64,000 bases of DNA from a bacterium (GCA_030430165.1 JAUIGL010000020.1:1-64000), one strand, 5' to 3'. Positions 8,526 through 18,617 are shown, numbered from the stretch's first letter. Notes: generated from the letters alone by a model not told the origin. A program made the numbers and translations.

Positions 8526-8924
8526 GTGATCGTCCTCGACGCATCCGCGTTGATCGACGTGCTGCTCGATCTCGGGCCGCACGCAGACCAGCTGGCGCAT
8601 CGCCTGCGCGACGAGGCGCCCAACATCGCCAGCCTCCATCTGATCGATGCAGAGGTTGGCCAGGTGCTGCGACGTTACGTCGGCAGGGGCGAGATCCCGG
8701 CCTCTCGAGCCATCGCTGCGTTCGCCGACCTCGGCGACCTCGCGCTCGTTCGCTACCCGCATTTGCCACTGGTTCACCGCGCCTTTGACCTCAGGAACAA
8801 CACCACGTTCTACGATGCGCTCTATATAGCCCTGGCCGAGGGACTGGACGCGCCCCTGGTAACCCGAGACGTCGCACTCGGCAGCATCCCGGGGCACGAC
8901 GCAATCGTCGAAGTCGTCGCGTAA
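8526..8924 (+). CDS. vapC: VapC-type PIN-domain ribonuclease toxin
   Basis: 132 residues, GTG start. The four acidic residues of a PIN active site are in place: D5 (V-L-D-A-S-A), E43 (D-A-E-V), D97 (T-F-Y-D-A-L-Y) and D115 (V-T-R-D). These bind Mg2+ for RNA cleavage, usually of tRNA or rRNA. Complete and apparently functional. It is the distal gene of the vapB-vapC pair; no recombinase or other mobility gene lies beside it. Confidence 0.88.
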   Translation: MIVLDASALIDVLLDLGPHADQLAHRLRDEAPNIASLHLIDAEVGQVLRRYVGRGEIPASRAIAAFADLGDLALVRYPHLPLVHRAFDLRNNTTFYDALYIALAEGLDAPLVTRDVALGSIPGHDAIVEVVA

Positions 8925-9027
8925 GCGGCCGACAGCTTGCCCGCAGGCCCTGGCCGAAATAGTTTTCCCCCAGCTAGAGGCGACCCCTGAGATCCGGCTC
9001 GCCTCCCCTCGGCGCGAGAGCACAACG

Positions 9028-10497
9028 ATGCATTTCCTCGGAATCGATCTGGGAACTTCGAGCGTGAAGGCGCTTCTGGTCGATGACGAGCAGAACGCGG
9101 TCGACCACGAAACCACTGCGCTCGAAGTCCGGCGGCCGCGCGTATCCTGGTCCGAACAGGACCCCGAAGCCTGGTGGCAAGCGACCGACACATGCGTGCA
9201 GGCGCTGCGCAACCGTCAGCCCGGCCCGCTCGCCGACGTCGGTGCGATCGGGCTCTCCGGACAGATGCACGGCGCTACCCTGCTCGATGCCGAGGGGTCG
9301 GTGCTGCGGCCGGCGATCCTGTGGAACGACGGGCGCAGCGCCGCGCAATGTGAAGAGCTCGAACGGCGCGAGCCGCGCAGCCGCGAGATCACGGGAAATC
9401 CGGCGATGCCGGGGTTCACCGCGCCGAAGTTGATCTGGGTCGAAGAGAACGAGCCCGAGGTCTTCGCCCGCACCAAACGGGTCCTCCTGCCCAAGGACTA
9501 CCTGCGCTGGCGCATCACCGGCGAGTTCGTTTCCGAGATGTCGGACGCCGCCGGGACGCTGTGGCTCGACGTCGCCCGGCGAGCGTGGTCGGAGGCGATG
9601 ATCGCCGCGACCCATCTCGAGCCGAGCGCGATGCCGGCGCTGTGCGAAGGCAACCAGGTCTCGGCAACCGTTCGCGCCGATGTCGCCGAGGCTTGGGGGA
9701 TTCCGCGCGACACTCCGGTCGCCGGCGGTGGCGGCGACAACGCGGCGAGCGCGGTCGGCCTCGGCGTCGTCTCGCCGGGACAGGCCTTCCTCTCGCTCGG
9801 CACCTCCGGGGTTCTGTTCGTGGTCAACGAACGGTTCAGCCCGAATCCCGATCGCGCCGCGCACGCATTCTGCCACGCCCTGCCCGGGCGCTGGCACCAG
9901 ATGGCGGTCACGCTCAGCGCAGCCAGCTGCATCGGCTGGGCGCGAAACGCGTTCGGCGCGGCAACGGAGCGTGACCTCGAACGGGAGATCGCGCTCGAGC
10001 ACCCGGGCTCGGTACCGGTTTTCCTCCCCTATCTCTCCGGCGAGCGCACGCCGCACAACGACGCCGCGGCAAAGGGCGCCTTCGTCGGCATCACGCACGA
10101 GACGACGCGAGCCGACCTCGCCCGAGCGGTGCTCGAAGGGGTCGCCTTCGCCTTCGCCGACGGGCTCGCCACCCTGCTCGACTCGGGCGCCGAGATCGAC
10201 GACATCGCGGTCGTCGGCGGCGGCTCGCGCAGCCGCACCTGGGGAAAGATTCTAGCGAGCGCACTCGACCGCCCGCTCCAGTACCGCCGCGGCGGCGAGC
10301 ACGGCGCGGCCTTCGGCGCCGCCCGACTGGCGCGGCTCGCCGCCGGCGACGAGCCGACCGAAGCCGTGTGCAAGCCGCCGCCCCTCGATCGCGTGGTCGA
10401 TCCCGACCCCGCCCTGCGCCAGGATCTCCGCAAACGCCACCACGTGTTCCAGGCCGCATACCCCTCGCTTCGCGAGCTGTTTCCGCGGCTAGGATAA
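9028..10497 (+). CDS. xylB: Xylulokinase
   Basis: 489 residues of the FGGY kinase family. The N-terminus L-G-I-D-L-G-T-S-S-V-K is the ATP phosphate-binding loop, G-L-S-G-Q-M-H-G (about residue 76) is a xylulokinase-type substrate segment, G-G-G-G-D-N-A-A (about 235) holds the catalytic aspartate, and the second ATP motif V-V-G-G-G-S-R is near 398. It phosphorylates D-xylulose. It is followed 15 bases later by xylA, an operon in the order kinase then isomerase. Confidence 0.92.
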   Translation: MHFLGIDLGTSSVKALLVDDEQNAVDHETTALEVRRPRVSWSEQDPEAWWQATDTCVQALRNRQPGPLADVGAIGLSGQMHGATLLDAEGSVLRPAILWNDGRSAAQCEELERREPRSREITGNPAMPGFTAPKLIWVEENEPEVFARTKRVLLPKDYLRWRITGEFVSEMSDAAGTLWLDVARRAWSEAMIAATHLEPSAMPALCEGNQVSATVRADVAEAWGIPRDTPVAGGGGDNAASAVGLGVVSPGQAFLSLGTSGVLFVVNERFSPNPDRAAHAFCHALPGRWHQMAVTLSAASCIGWARNAFGAATERDLEREIALEHPGSVPVFLPYLSGERTPHNDAAAKGAFVGITHETTRADLARAVLEGVAFAFADGLATLLDSGAEIDDIAVVGGGSRSRTWGKILASALDRPLQYRRGGEHGAAFGAARLARLAAGDEPTEAVCKPPPLDRVVDPDPALRQDLRKRHHVFQAAYPSLRELFPRLG

Positions 10498-10512
10498 GCC
10501 AAAGGAGCGTCC

Positions 10513-11841
10513 ATGGATCACCCTTTCTTCGAGAGCATAGAGAAGATCCCTTTCCTCGGCCCCGATACCGACGAGCCGCTCGCCTTTCGCTGGTACGATG
10601 CCGAGCGCCAGGTGCTGGGTCGGCCGATGGCCGAAGTGCTGCGCTTCGCCGTCTGCTACTGGCACACGTTCTGCTGGCCGGGCGACGACGTCTTCGGCGA
10701 CGCCACCTTTGCTCGTCCGTGGATGGTCAGCGACGGCGAGCCCATGGACATGGCGCGGCGCAAGCTCGGCGTCGCCTTCGAGCTCTTCGAGAAGCTGGGC
10801 GTTCCCTTCTTCTGCTTCCACGATCGCGACATCGCGCCTGCCGGCGACAGCTTCGCGCAGACCTGCGACCGACTCGACACCATTCTCGACGAGGCGCAAG
10901 CGCACATGGAGCGCAGCGGCATTCGCCTCCTGTGGGGAACGGCGAACTTGTTCGGCCACCCGCGCTTCGCCGCGGGCGCCGCCACCAACCCCGACCCCGA
11001 GGTCTTCGCGTACGCGGCGGCGCAGGTGAAGCACTGCCTCGAAGCGACCCATCGCCTCGGCGGCGCCAACTACGTGCTATGGGGCGGACGCGAAGGCTAC
11101 GACACGCTGCTCAACACCGACCTCAGGCGCGAGGCGGATCAGCTCGGCCGCTTCATGCAGCTGGTGGTCGAGCACAAGCACGCGATCGGATTCGGCGGGA
11201 CGATCCTGATCGAGCCGAAGCCGCACGAGCCCACCAAGCACCAGTACGACCGGGATGTCGCCGCGGTCTTTGCCTTCCTCCAGAAGTACGGGCTCGACAA
11301 GGAGATCAAGCTCAACATCGAGGTGAACCACGCCACTCTGGCCGGGCACAGCTTCCAGCACGAGATCGCCTACGCGATCGCCAACGACATCTTCGGCAGC
11401 GTCGACGCCAACCGCGGCGACCCGCAGAACGGCTGGGACACCGACCAGTTCCCCAACAGCGTCGAGGAGATGACCCTGGCGGTCTACGAGATCATGAAGA
11501 ACGGCGGCATAGGCAACGGCGGGTTCAACTTCGACGCCAAGCTGCGCCGCCAGAGCATCGACCCTGTCGACCTCTTCCACGCCCACATCGGCGGCATGGA
11601 CACCATCGCCCGCGCTCTGCTCTGCGCCGAGGCGCTGATCGACGACAATCCGCTGGGCCGACACGTCGACGCGCGCTACGCGGGGTGGAACGAATCTTTG
11701 GGAGCGAGGATTCTATCGCGGGAGGAAAGCCTCGACACGTTGTACCAGCGCGTGCGCGCAGAGAACCTCGACCCGACCCCCGTCTCCGGCCGCCAGGAGC
11801 TCCTCGAGAACGAAGTCGCCCGCCGCCTCTACCGCCGCTGA
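10513..11841 (+). CDS. xylA: Xylose isomerase
   Basis: 442 residues, the long (group II) type. H103 and D106 (C-F-H-D-R-D) are the ring-opening pair, V-L-W-G-G-R-E-G-Y and [12 protein letters not shown] carry metal-binding residues. The start has AAAGGAG ahead of it. It converts D-xylose to D-xylulose for the kinase encoded upstream. No xylose transporter or XylR-type regulator is nearby, so import may use a gene elsewhere. Confidence 0.95.
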   Translation: MDHPFFESIEKIPFLGPDTDEPLAFRWYDAERQVLGRPMAEVLRFAVCYWHTFCWPGDDVFGDATFARPWMVSDGEPMDMARRKLGVAFELFEKLGVPFFCFHDRDIAPAGDSFAQTCDRLDTILDEAQAHMERSGIRLLWGTANLFGHPRFAAGAATNPDPEVFAYAAAQVKHCLEATHRLGGANYVLWGGREGYDTLLNTDLRREADQLGRFMQLVVEHKHAIGFGGTILIEPKPHEPTKHQYDRDVAAVFAFLQKYGLDKEIKLNIEVNHATLAGHSFQHEIAYAIANDIFGSVDANRGDPQNGWDTDQFPNSVEEMTLAVYEIMKNGGIGNGGFNFDAKLRRQSIDPVDLFHAHIGGMDTIARALLCAEALIDDNPLGRHVDARYAGWNESLGARILSREESLDTLYQRVRAENLDPTPVSGRQELLENEVARRLYRR

Positions 11842-11869
11842 CGCGAAGCCGGCGCCACTCGGCACGGCG

Positions 11870-14221
11870 TCAGTTGAATCGGTAGGAGATCTCCGCCCCC
11901 CAGGTGCGCGGCAGGCCGGGATAGTTGAGCACGGTGCCGTAGGTGCTGACCGTCGGAGTCGAGAAGACGATGTACTCCTGATCGGCGAGGTTCTTGCCCC
12001 ACATCGCCACCTGGGCGCGATCGTCCCAGAAGTCGTAGGACAGGCGCGCGTTGAGCAGGTTGTAACCGGACTGAACCGACTCGGCGATCTCGGGACCGTT
12101 GAGATGGGTCTCGCTCTGGTAGTACCACTCGAAGCGCGGCGTGAGATAGCCGCGCAGGATCTCGTTGCTCACTTCGAGCGGCCACGCGTACTGGATCGCC
12201 AGGAAGCTGGTGAACTCGGGCACGAAGTTGAAGCTCTCCCCCGATCGGTCGATTTCCGCGTCGTCGAAGTCGCTGATCGCGTTCGGGAAGCTGTCGTACT
12301 TGGCGTCGGTGAACCCGATATTGCCATTCACCACGAGCCCTTCGTACGGCAAGGCCAACATCTCGATCTCGAAGCCCTCGATGGTCGCCGACGCGGCGTT
12401 CTCGGTGATGCGGCGGACGACGACCTCTTCCCCCTCGCCCTCCGTGGTGACCGACACCTTTTGAATGTCGTCGTACTTGGCGTGGAAGAAAGCCGTGTTC
12501 AACGTGAACCGCTGGTCGAAGAAGATCGACTTGAAACCGATTTCGAAGCTGTCCACCGTCTCCGGATCGAAAGGAGCCGCGAGCTCGGTCGGCGCGCCTG
12601 GCAGTGCGTTGAAGCCGCCGCCTTTGAAGCCCTGGGCGTACGTGAAGTACGCCATGAGGTGGTCGGTCCAGTCGGGCAGCAGGTGGTCCGGCGCGATCGT
12701 CGCGATGCTGGCCATCGGCGTCCATTTGGTAAAGAGCTTCGAGTCCGTCGCCTTGGGAAAGCTGACGGTTCCGGTGGCCGTCTGGGTCTGCTGCAGCGAC
12801 AGCTTCTTGTTGTCCTCGGTATAGCGGACGCCGCCGGTCAGGCTCAGCCAATCGGTCACTTCGGCGGTCATCTGCAGGTAGGGAGCCCAGGTCCAGTTGT
12901 CGGTCTCGCTGTCGGCCAACGTCGACGCCGCGGTCAAAGGCGGCCCGACGTTGGTGGCGCGGTGGTCCTCGGCCTGCTCCCACTGCGCGAACAAACCGGA
13001 GACGAACACCAGTCTGCCGTCGAGCGCCGCGCCGTTGAGCTGGATTTCGCCGGAGGTCTGCTGCGCCGGACCCGGATCGCCTTCGAGGAGCGGCGGGCCG
13101 ACCGCCGACAGATACGTGACCGGCACCGAGGTGCCGTCGACATCGAAGCGCAGCCGCGTCGTCTGCTGATTCCAGGAACCGATTCCCTTGAGCGCGAGAT
13201 CCTCGAACACCCAGAGGTCGCCGATATCGTAGTTTAGGACGCCCCAGGTTCCCGAGCTCACGATGTCCGAAATGCCGTGCACGTCGGAGCTCCATTCGAA
13301 CAAGCTGGTCCTTCGGCAGGCGTCGAACAGCTGCGGGAAGAGGCCGGCGACCGGACCGTCCTCGCGGACGACGCGGCACTGCCCGCCCCGCCCGCGGCTG
13401 TGCGACCGACTCCACATGCCGGATAGATCGAAGGTCAGGTCCTCTGTCGCCAGCAGGCGCAGGCTACCGAGAAACACCAGGTCGTCGGCGTTGCCGTAGG
13501 TCTCGTCGCGGAAGTTGTCGTAGACATACCCGTCGCGTTGCGACGAATAGAAGGTGAAGCGACCGAGCAGCAGATCTTCGACCAGCGGGACGTTGAGCAT
13601 CGCCTCGGTGTCGAGCGAGTCGAAGTTGCCGGGGCGCAAGCGGAGGAAGGCCTCGAACTCCGGCCGCGGCTTGATCGTCGTGATGTTGATCGCGCCGCCG
13701 ACACTGTTCTTGCCGAACAGTGTCCCCTGCGGACCGCGCAGCACCTCGATCTGCTCGACGTCGACGACGTTGAGCAGAGAGCCGCTGGCGCGTGGCAGGA
13801 AGACCCCGTCGAGGTAGATCGCCACGCCCGGATCGAACTGGATGTCCTCGCTGCCGGTGCCGACGCCGCGGATGCTGAAGTTGGCGACGTTGCCGAGGCG
13901 GGTCTCCTGCAGGTTGAGGTTGGGAACCAGCTCGCGCACTTCGTCGAGACGATACACGCTGGCCGAGCGCAGATCTTGAGTTCCGATCGCGGTCACGGCG
14001 ACCGGTGTGTCCTCGAGCGCCTCCGCTCGCTTGCGCGCGGTGACGACGATCTCCTCCAAGCGGGCGCGCGAGCCGGTCCGCGCCTCGCGCCCGCTGCCGG
14101 TATCGTCAGCCGCCGGTGCCGCGTCCGGGTCGGCCGTCTGCCCCGATGCCGCACCGGCCAGTGCGACCGCCAGCAGCAAGACCATCGGATTTCCCCTCGC
14201 CGAAGAACAACTCGATCCCAT
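11870..14221 (-). CDS. TonB-dependent outer-membrane receptor
   Basis: 783 residues. A hydrophobic signal segment at about 13-27 precedes a short Ala/Asp-rich linker. The plug domain follows (about 50-165), with I-E-V-L-R-G-P-Q-G-T-L-F-G-K-N-S-V-G-G-A, then a 22-strand barrel ending in the aromatic Y-R-F-N. ATG 14221 gives an arginine-containing n-region but its Shine-Dalgarno is very close; ATG 14185 has GAGGGG at better spacing and is an alternative. The type, common in sphingomonads and other oligotrophs, takes up carbohydrates or hydrophobic substrates rather than only siderophores. It is convergent with xylA and divergent from the DUF35-thiolase gene, so it could feed either region. Confidence 0.92.
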   Translation of the reverse strand: MGSSCSSARGNPMVLLLAVALAGAASGQTADPDAAPAADDTGSGREARTGSRARLEEIVVTARKRAEALEDTPVAVTAIGTQDLRSASVYRLDEVRELVPNLNLQETRLGNVANFSIRGVGTGSEDIQFDPGVAIYLDGVFLPRASGSLLNVVDVEQIEVLRGPQGTLFGKNSVGGAINITTIKPRPEFEAFLRLRPGNFDSLDTEAMLNVPLVEDLLLGRFTFYSSQRDGYVYDNFRDETYGNADDLVFLGSLRLLATEDLTFDLSGMWSRSHSRGRGGQCRVVREDGPVAGLFPQLFDACRRTSLFEWSSDVHGISDIVSSGTWGVLNYDIGDLWVFEDLALKGIGSWNQQTTRLRFDVDGTSVPVTYLSAVGPPLLEGDPGPAQQTSGEIQLNGAALDGRLVFVSGLFAQWEQAEDHRATNVGPPLTAASTLADSETDNWTWAPYLQMTAEVTDWLSLTGGVRYTEDNKKLSLQQTQTATGTVSFPKATDSKLFTKWTPMASIATIAPDHLLPDWTDHLMAYFTYAQGFKGGGFNALPGAPTELAAPFDPETVDSFEIGFKSIFFDQRFTLNTAFFHAKYDDIQKVSVTTEGEGEEVVVRRITENAASATIEGFEIEMLALPYEGLVVNGNIGFTDAKYDSFPNAISDFDDAEIDRSGESFNFVPEFTSFLAIQYAWPLEVSNEILRGYLTPRFEWYYQSETHLNGPEIAESVQSGYNLLNARLSYDFWDDRAQVAMWGKNLADQEYIVFSTPTVSTYGTVLNYPGLPRTWGAEISYRFN

Positions 14222-14567
14222 TCTCCCCCCTGAATCGGCACGGACTGGCTAGCCGGGCCCCAACCCGGTCAGTCCAGCGGCCCTCGCCATTCGAAACGCC
14301 GGATGCGAAAACGCGCTCCAGGCCAACCTTGGTTCGCGGGAGCTTGCCGAGCCATAGCGGCCAAGCGAGGCGGAACCCGCGAACTTCGGGAGCGGCACTG
14401 GCATGTGAGTCGAACCTGATGCATGTATACGGAAACCTGGATTTCCACTTCGTGCACAGCCATTCTCATTTTTCAATACTCAGCTTTGCGCCCGGGCCTG
14501 GCAAAGGCGCGACGGACCGGCAAACACTCGCCAGGCGGGGCGACCGCGGCGGATCGAGGACGAGACA
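14222..14567. other. Divergent intergenic region, TonB receptor / DUF35-thiolase
   Basis: 346 bases with no credible gene. It must hold the promoters of the receptor (minus) and the fusion thiolase (plus). ATTCTC-N7-AATACT at 14461-14479 is a weak relative of the dyad found at 37747 and three other promoters: the left half is exact, the right half only three of six. No other clear signal is seen. Confidence 0.4.
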
Positions 14568-16259
14568 ATGACCGACAAGCTGACCATGGGGGACGTCGAG
14601 CGCGCCCTGCCGCTCGTCGACGACGAGAGCCGTGCCTTCTGGGAAGCGGGCCGCGACGGCGTTCTCCGCTTCCCCGGCTGCAACGGATGCGGTGCGTTGC
14701 TGCACCCGCCGGGCCCCGTCTGCCGCTATTGCCGGTCGCAAGACCTGGAGATGCGCGACGTCGAGCCGACCGGGGTCGTCGTCGGGGTGACGGTGAACCA
14801 CCAGCAGTGGGACGCGCGCTACGCGCCGCCGTTCATCATCGCCAACGTCGCCATCGACGCCGACCCCCGGGTTCGACTGGTCACCAATCTGGTCGACGTC
14901 GCGCCGGAAGAGGCGCGCGTCGGCATGCGCGTGCGAGCCCGATTCGAGCACCGCGAAGACGTCTGGATACCGCTGTTCGCGCCACAAGACGCGGCCGACG
15001 CCGAATTGCCCGACGACGAGACGCCGCCGGCCGACCACCGGCGCTGGATCCGTCCGGTGATTCCGGGCCCGCGCCCCGAGGACCAGACCGCCATCACCGG
15101 CATCGGCATGTCGCAGATCGGGCGCCGGTTGATGCGGCCACCGCTGTCGCTGACCATCGACGCGGTCAAAGCCGCCGTCGCCGACGCCGGGCTCGAGCTC
15201 GCCGACATCGACGGACTGTCGACCTACCCCGGGCCGATGACCGACGGTGGCTTCGGCGAAGGCGGCATCACCGCACTCGAAGACGCCCTCGGTCTGCGAC
15301 CCACCTGGTACAACGGCGGCATGGAGACCTTCGGCCCGGGGGGCTCGGTGGTCGCCGCACTGCTGGCGGTCGCGGCGGGAATGGCTCGTCACGTCGTCTG
15401 TTTTCGCACGGTGTGGCAGGCCACCTTTGCCGCCCAGATGCGCGCCGCGGCGGAGAAGGGTGATTTCAACCCTTACGGTATGGCGAGCGCAGCCAAGCGA
15501 GTCGCAGGATTTGCCGGCCCCTACGGCGTGGGATCGGCGGCCAACAATCTCGCCATGTACGCGTCGCACCACTTCAAGCGTTACGGCACGACCCGCGAGA
15601 CGCTCGGATGGGTCGCCCTCAACCAGCGCGCCAACGCCGCCCTCAATCCGAACGCGATCTACCGCGACCCGATGACCATGGACGACTACATGTCGGCGCG
15701 ACCGATCAGCACTCCCTTCGGACTGTACGATTGCGACGTCCCGGCCGACGCCTCGATCGCAGTCGTCGTCTCGCGCCGCGACGCCGCTGCTGATACGCGA
15801 CATCCCCCCGTTCTCATCGAAGCAATCGGCACCCAGCTCACCGAACGAATCTCCTGGGAACAATCGACGCTGACCCACGAACCACAAGTGTTGGGGCCGT
15901 CGGCGCACCTCTGGTCGCGCACCACCCTCCGCCCCGACGACGTCGACGTCGCCCTGCTCTACGACGGTTTCACCTTCAACTGTGTCTCGTGGCTGGAAGC
16001 ACTCGGCTTCTGCGGCATCGGCGAGGCCAAGGACTTTCTCCAGGGTGGCAAAAACATCGCCCGCGACGGCGTCGTCGCGGTGAACCCGCACGGCGGCCAA
16101 CTCTCCGCCGGCCGCACCCACGGCATGGGCCTGTTCCACGAAGCCGTGGTTCAGCTGCGCGGTGACGCCGGCGACCGCCAGGTGCGCGACGCCAAGGTGG
16201 CGGTGGTGAGCAGCGGCGGTCTCACTCCGGCCGGCGCGGTGCTGCTGCGCAACTCGTGA
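14568..16259 (+). CDS. DUF35 zinc-ribbon/OB-fold domain fused to an SCP2-type thiolase (Ltp2-like)
   Basis: 563 residues in two parts. Residues 1-160 are a DUF35 module with zinc ribbon C38-x2-C41-x10-C52-x2-C55 followed by an OB fold. Residues 175-563 are a non-decarboxylating thiolase/aldolase of the SCP-x group, with the end motif N-P-H-G-G-Q-L-S-A-G near 508-517. In steroid side-chain breakdown the aldolase Ltp2 works bound to the DUF35 domain of the hydratase subunit ChsH2; here the DUF35 is covalently attached. A retro-aldol or thiolytic cleavage of a branched acyl-CoA is therefore likely. The downstream gene overlaps by one base (TGATG). Confidence 0.85.
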   Translation: MTDKLTMGDVERALPLVDDESRAFWEAGRDGVLRFPGCNGCGALLHPPGPVCRYCRSQDLEMRDVEPTGVVVGVTVNHQQWDARYAPPFIIANVAIDADPRVRLVTNLVDVAPEEARVGMRVRARFEHREDVWIPLFAPQDAADAELPDDETPPADHRRWIRPVIPGPRPEDQTAITGIGMSQIGRRLMRPPLSLTIDAVKAAVADAGLELADIDGLSTYPGPMTDGGFGEGGITALEDALGLRPTWYNGGMETFGPGGSVVAALLAVAAGMARHVVCFRTVWQATFAAQMRAAAEKGDFNPYGMASAAKRVAGFAGPYGVGSAANNLAMYASHHFKRYGTTRETLGWVALNQRANAALNPNAIYRDPMTMDDYMSARPISTPFGLYDCDVPADASIAVVVSRRDAAADTRHPPVLIEAIGTQLTERISWEQSTLTHEPQVLGPSAHLWSRTTLRPDDVDVALLYDGFTFNCVSWLEALGFCGIGEAKDFLQGGKNIARDGVVAVNPHGGQLSAGRTHGMGLFHEAVVQLRGDAGDRQVRDAKVAVVSSGGLTPAGAVLLRNS

Positions 16260-16969
16260 TGCAAACGTCCCGAAAATCGCAGCCTCGCGCCGGCGCGACT
16301 CAGTTTGCCATGGCGATCGCCGCTATGGTGACTATCGCCAGCGCTGCCTCGACCTGCGCCGCCGATACACCCCCCGAGACCGGCACTCTGCCGGAGTGGC
16401 GTCTGCACGAGCGCGTCGACGACCCCGGCGCGGGGTACGCTCTGTACAAGCGCCGGCCCGCCGACTCGGACTTCGACGCCTACCGGCTCGAGGCGGTGAT
16501 CGATGCACCGCCCGCGGCGGTCGCGGCCGCTGCGCGCGCCAACATGGCAGACCCCGCCTCGGCGCCGCCCAACAGCGACAAGACGATCCTGCGCAACGAG
16601 CGCGACGAAGTCGTCGTCTACACGCGCGCCCGAATCCCGGTGGTCTCGGATCGCGACGTCGTCACTCGGGCGCAAGAGAGCTTCGATCCGCAAACCGAGA
16701 CCCACCGCCTCGTATGGCGCGCCACCGACGAAGAAGGCCCGGCGCCGCAGGAGGGAGTGGTCCGCATCGAGCGATCGTCCGGCTCGTGGACCTTCACCCA
16801 GCTCGACGACGGGCGAACCCGCGCCGTCTTCGAGGTTCACACCGACCTCGCCGGTTCGATTCCCGGATGGGTGATCAACCCGTTGATGACCGGATCGGTC
16901 GTCGACGTCGCCACCAAGCTGCGCGCGCGAGTTGCGCGCGACGCCACCGCCGCTCCGCCGAGCGACTAG
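16259..16969 (+). CDS. Exported START/SRPBCC-domain protein
   Basis: 236 residues from the ATG that overlaps the previous stop by one base. Residues 1-36 form a signal peptide (R-K, then a hydrophobic stretch ending around C-A-A). The remainder has the START-domain pattern: Y-A-L-Y-K-R, D-A-Y-R-L-E-A-V-I-D-A-P, then V-V-Y-T-R-A-R-I-P-V-V-S-D-R-D-V-V, and a final amphipathic helix. START domains hold sterols or other lipids in a helix-grip pocket. Coupling to the thiolase suggests a periplasmic binding protein for the hydrophobic substrate of this island; that is inference. Confidence 0.75.
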   Translation: MQTSRKSQPRAGATQFAMAIAAMVTIASAASTCAADTPPETGTLPEWRLHERVDDPGAGYALYKRRPADSDFDAYRLEAVIDAPPAAVAAAARANMADPASAPPNSDKTILRNERDEVVVYTRARIPVVSDRDVVTRAQESFDPQTETHRLVWRATDEEGPAPQEGVVRIERSSGSWTFTQLDDGRTRAVFEVHTDLAGSIPGWVINPLMTGSVVDVATKLRARVARDATAAPPSD

Positions 16970-16987
16970 CCTCACCGCGCGCCGCGG

Positions 16988-18130
16988 TCAGCGCGACAGG
17001 ATCGACACGCCGGCGACGCCGGGAGCGCCGTAGAGCTGGGTGTAGCCGACCTTGGGCTCGCCCGGCACCTGGCGATCGCCCGCCTCGCCGCGCAGCTGCA
17101 GCACCACCTCGTGCACCTGGCGCAGTCCGGAGGCTCCGATCGGCTCGCCGTTGGCGAGCAAACCGCCGTCGGTGTTCACCGGCAACCGCCCGTCGATCTC
17201 GAGCTCACCGTCCGCGACCAGCGCCTCCTGGTCGCCGTCGGCGCAAAAGCCGTTCTCCGCCAGGTGAATCACCTCGGCGCCGGCGTCGGTGTCCTGCAGC
17301 TGGATGACGTCGACGTCCTCCGGCCCGATCCCGGCCGCCTCGAAAGCGGCGCGCGAGGCGTCGACCGTCGGCCCGGCCGTCTCCTCGATCGGCAGCCACG
17401 GACTGTGCACCTCGAACGCGCCGAGGCGCCGCGTGCGCACTTCGCTGGCGCGCAGGTAGATGGGCTTGTCGGTGTAGCGGTGCGCCTGGTCGGCGCGGCA
17501 CAGGATGACGGCAGCGGCGCCCTCGTCGGGGCTGCAGAACATGTACTGGGTGAGCGGGTAGTTGAGCATGCGTGAGCCGAGGATCGCCTCCTCGGAGAGC
17601 GGCTTGCGGCGGAAGGCGTTCGGGTTGAGTGCACCGTTGCGCAGATTCTTGGCGACCACCTTGGCGAGCGTCGCCGACGACACACCGTGATCGTGCATGT
17701 ACTTGTTGATCTTCATCCCGAAGAACTTGGGGGTGAGGAACTGGCCGAGCTCGCCGTACCAGGAAGGACAGGCGTAGAGCCTGGGGTCGGAGCTGAAAGC
17801 ACCGGGCAGATGCTTGTCCATGCCGACCGCGATGCCGAGGTCGTGCTTGCCCAGACGAATCGTGTCGGCGGCCAGCGCGAGGACACTGCCCGCCGTGGCG
17901 CAACCGTTGTAGACGTTGGTGAAGGGGATCCCGGTCAGCCCCATCAGCGCAACCACCGCGTCCGGGTTGTCGATCTCATAGCTGCCGGCAAACGCAAACT
18001 GGATGTCGCGCCATTCGATACCGGCGTCGGCCAAGGCGCGGCGAATGGCAACCGCGCCCATGTCGATCCCGGTCACCTCACCGAACCGACCAAACGGATG
18101 CAGTCCGACTCCTACGATCGCTACGTCCAC
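16988..18130 (-). CDS. SCP-x type thiolase
   Basis: 380 residues. C77 in Y-N-G-C-A-T-A-G is the acyl-accepting cysteine; N-T-D-G-G-L-L-A-N-G-E-P-I-G-A-S-G near the end replaces the common G-G-x5-G-H-P-x-G-A, with glutamate where histidine is usual. This group acts on bulky or branched 3-ketoacyl-CoA. The DUF35 gene at 18168 is 37 bases upstream on the same strand, so this is the unfused version of the arrangement seen in the gene at 14568. It is convergent with the START gene (18-base gap). Confidence 0.88.
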   Translation of the reverse strand: MDVAIVGVGLHPFGRFGEVTGIDMGAVAIRRALADAGIEWRDIQFAFAGSYEIDNPDAVVALMGLTGIPFTNVYNGCATAGSVLALAADTIRLGKHDLGIAVGMDKHLPGAFSSDPRLYACPSWYGELGQFLTPKFFGMKINKYMHDHGVSSATLAKVVAKNLRNGALNPNAFRRKPLSEEAILGSRMLNYPLTQYMFCSPDEGAAAVILCRADQAHRYTDKPIYLRASEVRTRRLGAFEVHSPWLPIEETAGPTVDASRAAFEAAGIGPEDVDVIQLQDTDAGAEVIHLAENGFCADGDQEALVADGELEIDGRLPVNTDGGLLANGEPIGASGLRQVHEVVLQLRGEAGDRQVPGEPKVGYTQLYGAPGVAGVSILSR

Positions 18131-18167
18131 GCCGATATCCTCCTCGCTGTGCGTTGCCTAAGTCGAC

Positions 18168-18578
18168 TCAGAGCGGTCGAAAGGCGAAGGTGACGACCTC
18201 GTTGCCGTCGTCGTCGGTGCGAAAGGGCACCACCTCGAGCTCCATGTCCATGCCGATCTCCAGGCCCTCGGTTTGAGTCAGCCGCGCTTCGACTCGCACC
18301 TCGTCGCCGAGCTCGACGTAGCCCACGCCGAACGGAACGAACGCATCGCCGGTCGGCCCGGCGTAGGGCGGCGGCGGCGGGAACTCCTGCGTCGTCCACG
18401 CCCACAAACGCCCGCGGCGCGGCAACAGGTGTTGCGCCATCTCGGTGGAGGCGCAGCGCGGACACGACTCCTGCGCCGGAAACGTGACGATCGCGCACTG
18501 CTTGCAGCGGCTGCCGATCAGCTGAGGGTCGCCGGTTTCCCAAGTCAGTATGTCGTCCGCTACCGGGACTCGTTTCAT
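18168..18578 (-). CDS. DUF35 zinc-ribbon/OB-fold protein, thiolase partner
   Basis: 136 residues. Zinc ribbon C25-x2-C28-x10-C39-x2-C42, then an OB fold with F-G-V-G-Y-V-E-L. Proteins of this family bind acyl-CoA and act as obligate partners of SCP-x thiolases or MaoC hydratases. The thiolase follows in the same operon. The promoter region carries an operator-like dyad 40 bases upstream (18618-18636). Confidence 0.85.
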   Translation of the reverse strand: MKRVPVADDILTWETGDPQLIGSRCKQCAIVTFPAQESCPRCASTEMAQHLLPRRGRLWAWTTQEFPPPPPYAGPTGDAFVPFGVGYVELGDEVRVEARLTQTEGLEIGMDMELEVVPFRTDDDGNEVVTFAFRPL

Positions 18579-18617
18579 GGCTCGAACTCCGTTCGGATGG
18601 ACAGATTGTAAAATAGG

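Noticed and set aside
14466-16139. Minus-strand open frame of 557 codons
   Set aside because: Antisense to the DUF35-thiolase, which has intact motifs.
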